This document shows, piece by piece, positions 32,065-42,437 of a DNA stretch of 64,000 bases. Numbering within the stretch: position 1 is the stretch's first letter; every line of letters starts with the position of its first letter. The DNA comes from Atrina japonica (lineage: Eukaryota; Mollusca; Bivalvia; Pterioida; Pinnidae), in contig BROG01000941.1 in the NCBI GenBank assembly GCA_030159075.1, positions 31,001-95,000 on the forward strand, written 5' to 3'. The notes below the pieces were generated by a model. The model was not told the DNA's origin, did no database searches, and was given only the letters and a program-made list of their open reading frames with translations. A program made the translations under genes and the position numbers.

Positions 32065-32394
32065 ATCTAAATGTTTTATTTTTTTCAATCAGTGAAATCA
32101 ATTATCTTTGTTTAAAGTGATTTTGTAAGAATGTTACCTAAACCGAAAAGAAATCAAAGTACGATAGTACTGAAACTAGGTTGCAGATGATACAGCTGTT
32201 ATAACTAACCAGTAAATTTTGAGTAAAAATTCAGAATTTATAACATGACATAGCTCTAATTATATAGCAAGCATCTTACTGAAGTGAGAATCTGGAATAT
32301 AACAGATATACGTATGTCGATTACTAGGCGTGTAGCGTAAGCTTTAGTTTATTATACACAAAATTGTAATTAAAGGGACATAGCTGTGGCGTTT

Positions 32395-32395
<1 letters not shown>

Positions 32396-32463
<68 letters not shown>
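32396..32463. repeat. TA microsatellite
   Basis: Pure TA array. Confidence 0.95.
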
Positions 32464-32465
<2 letters not shown>

Positions 32466-32937
32466 TTTTTTTTTACTTTACCTACTTGTACTTGATATAC
32501 AATAACAGATAAGAGCTATACACAGGCATATAAATCTTATATTCCTATATATTTGAAAATAAGGACACCTTGAGTGTGGTATCTATACAAAGAGTAAGGT
32601 CGAGTTAATCAATTGCAAGTAACAACGTGCCAATTCTGGGTTTCTGAAGCAATTTTCACAAAATATATAGGAATTTAAGAATTTTTTATGTCTGTATATA
32701 TCTAAAAACATATCTAATTCCTCCGTAAGCACCGGTTACTTTGGATGTCATGCTAGTTATCAGCATTTATAAAAATATAAATTGTCAATAAAATATATAT
32801 GTGTGAATGAATAATGCAATCTTACATATTGTGTAATTAAAACACGTAGATCAATATGGGTCAGGACGACAAACATCAATTGATATCCATCTTGTATACA
32901 ACAGTAAGGCGCGTATCAATAGACCCCTATAAAGTAT

Positions 32938-34125
32938 AAAAATTTCAGATACCAAAGTATAAATCAATAGAATGTCCAGGACATACAGTCATAGGACATT
33001 TATATTCGTCACTTATCTTATTTTCTTCTTTGTTTTATATAATACCAACAATTTTTAAACGCTCACAAAATACACTAATTTAAGCAATATCTCAAATATT
33101 TTATTTTTACATGAAGGAAATTGAATACATATTTTTAATCTTTTGGAAATTTAGATATACTCTTTGTTTATTTTGAGAAAATAATGATTCTGTGGAGGAT
33201 GAAACTATTTCATGTAAATTTTGACATATTTCATTAGACTGAAAGAATAATTACGGAATTTATAAAATAATTGCATGAGAAAAAATACTGACATTTCTGT
33301 AAATAAACATGATAATTTAAAAATGCATATATTTTAGAAATATAAAAATTATCCTACTATAAATGTGTACAAATTTGTCAAATTCTGGAATGATTTGTGG
33401 ATTTTTTCAGAATTTAAAAATTATTGGTTTTATATAAAACAAAGAAAATATCATAAGTGACGAATATATATGTCCCATGACTGTAGATACAAATCCGGTA
33501 AAAATGGACAAACACGGACCTCTGGAAACCAAGTGGTGGGATCAGGTGCCATGGAGGAGTAAGCATCCCTATCGACCGGTCACACCCGCCGTGAGTCCAC
33601 ATTCAAGTTAAAATGAAACACGTGATGAGTGTATCCTCGTCTCAATTGGTACAGACGTCTCAACAACCGCCAACGAAAAGGCAACTCAAAATTTCACTTA
33701 GTGAAACAGAGTAGTCGCAAACAAGACTATTATACCGACCGTAAAACTTGCGGAACGTTGACATTAAACGCGGTTTTCGATATGCCTGTGTAAGTAATTT
33801 GTCAGTGAGTAGTTTACCTCTGTATATGAAATCTTCATATGTTGTGCACGCCCTGGCATATCGGATCATTTGTGAAATATAAACTCCATATGCGGGTGAC
33901 TGAGGGATATTACTACTTAAATGTGGAAAATTTACGATGGGAAAGCCGAAATCGTCGCGTTTATCGTATAGCTTAGTTGCTAATTTTCCGTCTGTGTTTA
34001 TATTAAGTAAAACGTCGTATCTTTAATTTCTAGTTCGCTGAGATATATCGCATTGACATATGTATGAAAATTGTCATTATTAATTGACAAAACGTCGTCG
34101 ATATATCCAAGTGTCAAATTAAAGG
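32938..34125 (-). mobile_element. Naiad 3' fragment, split by a TA-target MITE
   Basis: On the minus strand the copy runs from the RT motif C region (near 34120) to the 3' end (near 32938). It is interrupted at 32986-33483 by an inverted-repeat element. Coding remnants such as TTYEDFIYRGKLL and FRKFYGRYNSLVCDYS are readable with frame breaks. Confidence 0.82.
32986..33483. mobile_element. TA-target MITE with ~70-bp inverted repeats
   Basis: The ends are inverted copies of each other for about 70 bp, starting CAGTCATAGGACAT on the left and CAGTCATGGGACAT on the right. A TA dinucleotide flanks each end, and the surrounding Naiad sequence shows a single TA when compared with uninterrupted copies. 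This is the mark of a Tc1/mariner-type transposition. The 498-bp body is AT-rich and has no ORF, so it is non-autonomous. Confidence 0.82.
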
Positions 34126-34813
34126 ATCTGAGGAAATATTTTCTTTGGTATTTTCCTTCAGATACTTTTCTTTTTTGTTAGTCTCCATGTAATCAAATGA
34201 TTCCACAATTTGTTGTAAATTCAAAACGTCGAAGTGTATTTTCAGTGATAGCTATCTGCATAATTAGCCGTAGTAGTTTATACAGAATCGCGACAATAAC
34301 AAACACATGCACACGTATTGGATATCGTAGGAATACCTTTATCATGTATGTATAATTGATTCCATATTGTGTACAATTATTCCTAAATTATAACCGATTA
34401 ACTTAGTGTCAATTTTATTTTACAAGATATGTTCTTAGAGGAAAAGGTAACATTCTCCTGCGAACTCAAATTTTTGAGTGGATGATTAAAATTAAAAAAT
34501 CAAATATTACGAAATTTGGACCCGTTTAGCGATCTAACATGAGTAATTAGCTATCTAGCATGGGTAAGTCTCGCATCTTATATCAATGCATTGAAGTAAC
34601 GAAAATAGTTCGTAGGATTCACTTTAATGCACAAAGTGTAAATTGCACATTAGGCGTTTTTTTGGAGTCGGACTCATTACTAGACTATTGATTCCTGTAC
34701 ACGCAGAGTTGTTCACGTGGAGAAATCTTTGCGAAATGTGATGAGAGAAATGTTACTGTATTATGCATTACACAGAAACCATAAGATATAGATATTATAA
34801 ACATCGTTATAAC

Positions 34814-34857
34814 GCTCAAGACGACCGTATCTGTCAATTAGACTTCATCAGTTGAGT
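34814..34857 (-). ncRNA. Hammerhead ribozyme motif (one core change)
   Basis: Minus strand: stem I CTCAA/TTGAG, core CTGATGA, stem II GTC/GAC with a 5-nt loop, stem III ACG/CGT, cleavage triplet GTC. The conserved GAA before stem III reads GAT, which should impair it. Confidence 0.65.
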
Positions 34858-35169
34858 TCCAATTTAAAATGTATATGTGTTTTCTAAAAAGAAAGTGGTA
34901 TCATACAAGGCCAAATAATAAATCTTAAAGTATAGCCGAAATCCGTCTAAGAGTAACCACTGTAAAAAGTTGACTATCTTAGCTTTAGAAAACATTGGAA
35001 TTCAAATGGTGTTATCAGTGCAAAATGTTACTCAAGTATAAGATTATCAGCTGGTACCGAAATACCACGTACTAGGTTTATGTATACCCTCGGGGACTCA
35101 AACGGTCCACCAGCAGTGGCAACGACCTGATGGTTATAAATATTATAAACTTAATACAAAAGCTATAAT

Positions 35170-35200
35170 GCTCAAGACGATCGTTTCTGTCAATTAGACT
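35170..35200 (-). ncRNA. Truncated hammerhead ribozyme motif
   Basis: Retains stem II, GAAA, stem III (ACG/CGT with 2-nt loop), the GTC cleavage triplet and the 3' strand of stem I. The CTGATGA core and 5' strand of stem I are missing, replaced by unrelated sequence at 35201. Confidence 0.6.
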
Positions 35201-36257
35201 AAACTGTAAGTATAAAGCAATACTTAAAACAACTCATTGTATTGTATAAAGTATTAATGTTACAAAATGCTTTGCGTCACTGAAGTGTTAACCAACGACC
35301 AAAACATCAAATGGTAAGGGAAGATAACTCTTCATTTCCTGACGACCTTTTTGTCAAAACAAAAAGTACTACTTTATTTTCACAAAACTTAAATCTTTGT
35401 CTTCGAAAATGAAACACAAAGGATAGAAGGTGTTAAAAGGTTAAAGGGATAAAAAGTCAAGAAATTAATCGTATCTAATATTTGTAGATAATTCTTAGGG
35501 TCCTAGTTTGTCACAGATCGTCAGAGAACCAGATAAAACTTTTAGAGGATTTTGGTAACTACATGATGAAATAATATTGATATTAATAGCTTTATAACTA
35601 AACCCTTTGCTACATGCGTCGTATACACGGAGCGTCTTATAAGATATAACACCTGTTTCATCTGTTTATCTTAATCATGGATTTAATATGATTTAAAACA
35701 ATGCAATTGATGATATGTTTCAATTAAAAGAAATAGTTTATGATAAATAATAAATAAAACTAAAGGAGATGTGTGAACATTGACCTTTAAATGGTTACAA
35801 AGAATATAATACTTAGCTCTAAACATACTCTAAATTGTGATCGTAATAATGAAAAGGACACCGTATACATTGTACACAGGTGTAAAGAATAATGTAACAC
35901 GAACCCAGTCCAACTGCGTGTTTGTATGACATTGGATGTTGACAAGTATCACGTAGCTCTCTCTATATATATACTTTGTTATGTGTTAGATAAATTGTCA
36001 GGTAAATGTAATGTGTATTAGGAAATAAACAGACGTCAAAATCTTTTTTAAAACATTTTGTCTGCATATTTTAGCACGATTCACATGACCTCTAAACCTC
36101 ATCACATTACAACCTGTTTCAAAGGCCTCTTCCATATCTTCTACTTTAATTTTGTCCTGTATCTATCTGCCTACGTTCGACATCGTAGGATATATAGTGA
36201 TATTGACACACACACACACATACATATATATTATAAACATTATACCAAAGTTATAAT

Positions 36258-36303
36258 GCTCAAGACGACATCGTTTCTGTCAATTAGACTTCATTAGTTG
36301 AGC
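36258..36303 (-). ncRNA. Hammerhead ribozyme motif (core G to A)
   Basis: Same layout as 36472-36517, but the core reads CTAATGA instead of CTGATGA; stems I and III are intact. Confidence 0.65.
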
Positions 36304-36471
36304 TCCAATTTGAAAAGTATGTGTATTATCTAAAGAGGAAGTGGTATCATACAATGCCCAATAATATCTCTAAAAATATAGCCGAAACTCGCTTAAGAGT
36401 AACTATTGTAAAAAAATGACTATCTTAGCTTTAGAAAATTTTCGAATTTTAATGGTGTTATCTGTGCCAAT

Positions 36472-36517
36472 GCTCAAGACGACATCGTTTCTGTCAGTTA
36501 GACTTCATCAGTTGAGC
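36472..36517 (-). ncRNA. Hammerhead ribozyme motif, type I, canonical core
   Basis: Minus strand 46 nt: stem I GCTCAA / TTGAGC (6 bp), core CTGATGA, stem II GTC-TAACT-GAC, conserved GAA, stem III ACGA-TG-TCGT, cleavage triplet GTC at 36480-36478. All catalytic-core positions of the hammerhead consensus are present. An A-A mismatch sits at the base of stem II (normally G-C) in every copy, which may weaken activity. Ends open in stem I, so it is type I; the very short stem III is typical of retroelement hammerheads. Confidence 0.72.
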
Positions 36518-36826
36518 TCCAATTTGAAAAGTATGTGTATTTTCTTAAGAGAAATTGGTATCATACAAGGCACAATAATATCTCTAAAAATATAGCCGAA
36601 ATCCGTCTAAGAGTACTACTGTAAAACAAAATGACTATCTTAGCTTCAGAAAATTTTCGAATTCAAATGGTGTTGTCAGTGCCAAAGTAATATTGGCACT
36701 GATAACACCATTTAAATTCGAAAACTTTATTATCATAAGATGAGCAGCTGGTACCGAAATACCAGGTACTAGGTTTATGTATACCCTTGGGCACTCAAAC
36801 GGTCCATCAACAGTGGCTACGACCTA

Positions 36827-36929
<103 letters not shown>

Positions 36930-38189
36930 AACATCACTGTATACCTTATGGTGTCGGATTCAAGGAATAAATACAAGTCACGAAAAAATATATATAAACC
37001 ACTAGAATGACTAACGACACGGACAAAAAAAATGTCAAATTCTCGGGACGACTTGTCCCCTCAGAAGGACAAAACGATTAAATAGCAAGAAAAAAAGTAC
37101 ACACACAAACACTCGCAATTTGAGAGTGAAAGAAATGCTACATATTACAAGTACAGCGTGATATATATAAAATATATGAATAATTAAATCAAACAAAAGG
37201 ATTACTTAAAAAATTAAGCCCAAACTACTTACGAAATGTGAATCGAACTAGATCTAAGTGAAAATAACAAAAAGTACAAAATTACTTAATAAATGTGATC
37301 TACAAACAAAGGCGGTCTCTCTCTATATATATTATGAATAAGATGAATAGTACAATCCTTAACAGTATATTTACACACTGTTGGTTGATATTCATTTGAA
37401 TGGTAAAATTTCCTTTTTTTCAAATAATACAATTAATTTATACAAAGGATGCCCAGCCCACATCTAGTAGTGTTCGATTCAAATAATGATGAATATATAG
37501 TTTAATCACGAATTTAAACTCTCTCAAGATGTTTGCGTTCGATAAAAGCCTTTATAAATATATTCATGTTTTCAATAAATAAAAATCTTCACTTGCAAAG
37601 AACACGATCGAACTTCATTTCAACATTGTACCTAACAGAAAACTGAGAGATCTTTTATGCAAAGGCCCAAAATATAGAGATCCTGTCTCGTTTACATGGC
37701 ACAAAAATTTTGAAATTATTATGGACGCATGTGAAGAGTACGCCATATGGCTAAGAAAGATGTCGAAATTTGAACATTTTCAGAGTGGATTAAGTCGATC
37801 GGTAATGTTCTTAAACGAAGAATTCGACGACTTTAACATTCTGACAACACATAACACTATTAAGTTTTTCGTGATCCTGATGTTGTCAGAACACTTTCCC
37901 GTCTCCACGAAAATTTATCATCATCACTGCTGATAAAGCATCTAACAACTTTACATTTGTCTGCAGGCGATACTACTTCAGCATTCTACAAGAGGAACTT
38001 GGACTCAACATACTTCCTGGAAACCATACATACACTCTCACCAATTTCCCTATGTCTAAAGTGTTAGACAATCATAAATACGTTCTCACAGCGCTTGGAA
38101 TACCAACACCTAACTCGGAGATTGAATTGCAATACATTTATTGGATTCCGAAAATTCCCTTTAAACGCCGATTTATTGCGGATTCATCT

Positions 38190-39421
38190 AATATAAAAGT
38201 CTCAGATACCAAAGTATAAAGCAATAGAATATCTATGACATAGATACAAATCCGGTAAAAATGGACAAACACGGACCTTTGGAAACCAAGAGGTGGGATC
38301 AGCTGCCATGGAGGAGTAAGCATCCCCTGTTGTCCGGTCACACCCGCCATGACCACACAGTCAAGTTCAATGAAATACGTGAGCAGTGAATTCTCGTCAC
38401 AATTGGTACAAACGTCTCATTAACCGCCAACGAAAAGGCAACTCAACATTCCATTTAGTTAAATAGAGTAATCGCAAACAAGACTATTATACCGACCTTA
38501 AAATTTGCGGAAAGTTGACATTAAACGCGGTTTTCGATATGCCTGTGTCACTAATTTGTCAGTGAGTAGTTTTACCTCTGTATATGAAATCTTCATATGT
38601 TGTACACGTCCTGGCATATCGAGATATTTGTGAAATATAAACTCCATATGCGGATGACTGAGGGATATTACTACTTAAATGTGGAAAATTTACGATGGGA
38701 GAACCGAAACCGTCGTGTTTGTCGTATAGCTTAGTTGCCAATTCCCGTCTGTGTATATATATTAAGTAAAATGTCTAAGTATGAAACGAGTGTGCTTGAT
38801 TCTGTTGTATCTTTAATTTCAAGTTCGCTGGAATATATCGCATTGACATATGTATGAATGCGCTTCAAATCACAAGGCCTTTCATCTCTGGTTGGAATCC
38901 CTCTAGCGTTATTTCGAATTAAATTGGAAAGTTTGCCAGTTTTCTTGCGGAATGTCGGTGGTCTTTACCCGGGTAACATGGGTTTCTCCTCCAGCAATAA
39001 AAACTGGACGCCGTCATATGACCGAAGGATTGTTGAGCATCAAATCAAATGACATATGTATGAAAATTATCATTATTAATTGACAAAACGTCGTCGATAT
39101 ATCTTAATGTCAAATTAAAGGACACTGCTAACTTTTTCTTCTTTTGATTCAACATTTTCTGAATGAAGTCTGCTTCGTATGAATAAAGGAACAGGTCGGT
39201 CAATAAAGGGGCACAATTAGTTCCCATAGGAATGCCGACAGTTTGTTGAAAGACCACGTCTCCGAACATTACAAATATATTGTCCATTAGAAATTTCAGT
39301 ATGTTTTTATAGTTTATCTTCAGTGTATTTATGTGTAGAATCAGAGTGGTGTTTGACAAAATAAGTATCCTGATAGCTATTCACTAGATATTTAAATTTT
39401 CGGCTACCACCTTTAGTGAAA
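38190..39421 (-). mobile_element. Naiad 3' fragment inserted inside the second PLE
   Basis: Minus-strand copy from upstream of RT motif A/B (GIPMGTNCAPLLTDLFL at 39045-39359) to the 3' UTR end near 38195. It interrupts the plus-strand PLE of 37580-40620 almost without loss of that element's sequence. It carries its own SINE insertion at 38859-39049. Confidence 0.8.
38859..39049 (+). mobile_element. Short tRNA-derived SINE with 15-bp target duplication
   Basis: A 191-bp insertion flanked by perfect copies of TGACATATGTATGAA (38844-38858 and 39050-39064), which occurs once in other Naiad copies. Near the 5' end a GGTTGGAATCCC stretch resembles a tRNA B box. The tail reads GACGCCGTCATATGACCGAA then TTGTTGAGCATCAAATCAAA, close to tails of common molluscan SINEs. 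Confidence 0.78.
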
Positions 39422-40620
39422 AACTCACCAAACGTCTTACACATATTAAACAAGGTCTTCAGAAGTAGTGTACAACGGCCTACTCAAGAAGCGAAGTCAA
39501 TCAGATGTGGAACCTAAAGAGTTAAAAAGAAATATCGGAACATTTAAAGTCTCCATATTTCAAACATATTACGAGCATCAAGTCTTTTGATTTTCGACTC
39601 TTTACACCACAATTCCTCATCAAAAACTCAAAAATAGGTTAACATCTGTTATGCAAAACTCCTTTGTATACAAAAATGGAAATCGCAGATACAGATATTT
39701 AGTGTTACGTCATGAGGGACCTATTTGGTGATGTAACGCTCTGGTTCAAGTAACAAGTATACTGAGAACTATATTATCAAGATACTGGGGGGAGTTTGGT
39801 AGATAACATATATGCAGTTTTTGCGGGAAAAGTTTTTCAACAGGTTGTCGGCATTCCAATGGGAACCAATTATGCACCTTTTTTGGCTGACATTTTTTTG
39901 TATTCATATGAAGCGGAATTTAAACAGTATCTGCTCTGCAAAGGAAAGAAACAGCATCTTGGTTCAAATTTACTTACAGGTATATCGATGACGTCGTGTT
40001 CATAAATAATTAAGAATATCAGAATTAACTCGGTCAGATATATCCTGTTGAGCTAGAGATCAGTAAGACGACAGAGAGCAACACATCTGCTTCTTACCTA
40101 GATTTACTCCTGTCGATTGGAAAGGACGGTCAACTTCACACCTCCTTTTATGACAAACGCAACGATTTCAATTTCAATATGACGAATTTCCCATTTCTAA
40201 GTAGAATATTCCAGCTTCTCTTACACGTTATGCCATGCTCTTCTTATTAATGTTTTATTATGAGAGCGAAACGACTCACCAATAAGCTACTTACACAAGG
40301 TAACGTTGTTGAACGCTTGAATTTGTCGTTTAAGAAGTTTTATGGTCGATACGGTGATATTGTTAAACATTATGAAGCCCCCTCTCAATAACATTAGATA
40401 GTATTTTGGAGTACGGCCATAGATAGTGACTCTCTTTTGCCATTCGTGTTTTTCACCGAACTTGACCTCTTCACCAAACTTTACCTTTTCATCCGTTCAT
40501 CGTACTAGAAAGGTTTCCATTTGCGACGGATTCGGCATGCCAGCAAAAGACGCTGACTCCTACCGGACACCTGGTTCTATCACGTTTGGGATTCGTAATT
40601 GTTCTTTATGTTAAGGCCAT

Positions 40621-41078
40621 TACACATCTAATTCGTCGTGTTCTAATGGACTTGAGCTTCGATTATTAATTGGTACTTCTTCATTTTTGCTTGATTGACC
40701 CTGTTAAACCTCTTGATAAATTATTCGTAATATGGATTAATGATAAAATTTGAAAAAGAGAATTAGTTACGAAAGTTCTTGATAAAAACATTGACAATAG
40801 CAAATTGCATATTGTAATATTTTTACTTTATCTGTCTTCTGTCGGTGAGAATGTGTACACACACTGTTAAGTGAAAGATGTATGCAAGTTAGTAACACAA
40901 AAGTGATCTAACTCGCAAGCAGAAGATCCCCCCCGAATCGATTTTTGCCACCCTGTAAATTACAATATTATTACAGGATACTGGCTGTTTATACCACTCA
41001 CTTCACTTACCAAAGGGAAGTTACATGTTTTTCGTATCAAAGTAATTACCAAAGTTTTTTTCACAACATCTGCAGTGT

Positions 41079-41144
<66 letters not shown>

Positions 41145-41707
41145 CTCATTTATCTATTTCCCTCTGGGGTATCCTAATGTCCAGATTGCTGATTAAGCTA
41201 AAAGTGCATCATTCATTTATCAAACGACAGTAAATTGATCTTAACATTAAATGAATTTATCAGAGCGGATCAAAACACTTTACCTGTAATAAAGCTTTTC
41301 TTTAAAAACATTGCATTGCAAACCATCTTATAAAAGGCACCTAATATAAGTTCCTAATATGAAGGACTAAAATACAATTTAAATTTATTTTAAAAACTAT
41401 TCTACAGCTTTTAAGTTAGCATAAACTTTAAAACCTAAGTATTTTATATTTGTAAGAGATCACTAGCGTTAACTGAACTTCCAATTTCCAGAAGTATTAG
41501 GATACATGGTCGTTTCAAATAACCAAGATTTGAGAACACGAGAACATGATTTTGTTCTGAAGTTTGGTAAATCAAAAAGCGAGAACATGATAGTAAGTGT
41601 TAAGATTGGCGTCCGCCTTACGACTGCGATTTTCATTTTTTCAATGAATCTAATAAATCAACTGTAATTATTAAGAATTTTTGAACCGGATTTAAGCTAT
41701 TAATTCA
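40621..41707. other. Spacer between two PLE copies, no gene seen
   Basis: Contains a GT microsatellite; no recognisable coding sequence. Confidence 0.55.
41075..41143. repeat. GT microsatellite
   Basis: About 34 GT units with one TTTG variant. Confidence 0.95.
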
Positions 41708-42126
41708 GCGTGCACAACATATGAAGATTTCATATACAGAGGTAAACTACTCACTGACAAATTATTGACACAGGGATATCGAAAACCGCGTTTAATGTCA
41801 ACGTTCCGCAAGTTTTACGGTCGGTATAATAGTCTTGTTTGCGACTACTCTGTTTCACTAAGTGAAATGTTGAGTTGCCTTTTCGTTGGCGGTTGTTGAG
41901 ACGTCTGTACCAATTGTGACAAGGATACACTCCGCACGTGTTTCACTGGACTTGACTGTGGAATCACGGCGGGTGTGACCGGTCGAAAGGGGATGCTTAC
42001 TCCTCCATGGCACCTGATCCCACCTCTTGGTTTCCAGAGGTCCGTGTTTGTCCATTTTTTTATCGGATTTGTATCTATGTCCTGGACATTCTATTGATTT
42101 ACACTTTGGTATCTGAGGTTTTTATA
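41708..42126 (+). repeat. Pseudo-LTR of the Naiad element (partial tandem copy of its 3' end)
   Basis: Nearly identical to 45019-45440: it begins in the coding end (GCGTGCACAACATATGAAG), runs through the C-terminal RT codons and the whole 3' UTR to GGTATCTGAGGTTTTTATA, and passes straight into the 5' region of the full copy. Only scattered substitutions and small indels separate the pair. Confidence 0.85.
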
Positions 42127-42437
42127 TATTTTTACCACCGTGTATGTATCACTGCTGGTGGACATATTGTCCCCGAGGATACTTGTCACTCGGTACATAT
42201 GCTTTTAATGGATATACAAATACCAAACCATTGCATACTGGATGACACGGCGCCCAGTATAAAAAGGTGTCCTTCTGTGAGGTCTATAGGGAGCACAGAC
42301 TCACAGAGATTGTTTGGTGCTCCCCGGGTTGTCCTTCGGGACATTAAAAATTTCTACATATGTACAGTCAAAAGATGACCAGTTATGGTATAAACATAAT
42401 AATGCTTATGTTCCCATAAAAAATTGTCAGATTCCAC

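Larger units (their letters stand above)
34794..35200 (-). repeat. Retrozyme-like repeat bounded by two hammerhead motifs
   Basis: A non-coding unit whose sense is the minus strand. Hammerhead motifs at 35170-35200 (truncated) and 34814-34857 are spaced so that cleavage at both would release a 356-nt RNA (34820-35175). It contains the structured motif CCACTGCTGGTGGACC about 60 nt into the unit. Related copies are at 36226-36828 and, decayed, near 2690 and 3830. Size, tandem layout and type-I hammerheads with tiny stem III match retrozymes and PLE pseudo-LTR ribozymes. Confidence 0.7.
37580..40620 (+). mobile_element. Second, divergent PLE subfamily, interrupted by an inverted Naiad fragment
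   Basis: Left part (37580 to about 38185) encodes remnants of the linker and RT fingers: LRDLLCKGPKYRDPVSFTWH, EEYAIWLRK, TADKASNNFTFVC and RRFIADSS. The right part (about 39422 onward) continues with remnants of YSRSEVNQMW, FSTLYTTIPHQKL, GIPMGTNYAPFLADIFL and YIDDV, with several frameshifts. The 3' UTR near 40540 (ACGCTGACTCCTACCGG) is the counterpart of the Naiad ATGCTTACTCCTCCATGG. Its protein is clearly different from the 41708-45440 element. The gap between the two halves is filled by 38190-39421. Confidence 0.75.

Noticed and set aside
41708..42126. Hammerhead ribozyme within the Naiad pseudo-LTR
   Set aside because: No CTGATGA...GAAA core was found there; this agrees with reports that N-terminal-EN PLEs lack canonical hammerheads.
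42007..42378. 123-codon ORF before the Naiad coding region
   Set aside because: It runs across the pseudo-LTR 3' UTR and the 5' region, has no recognisable domain, and is duplicated in part in other UTR copies.
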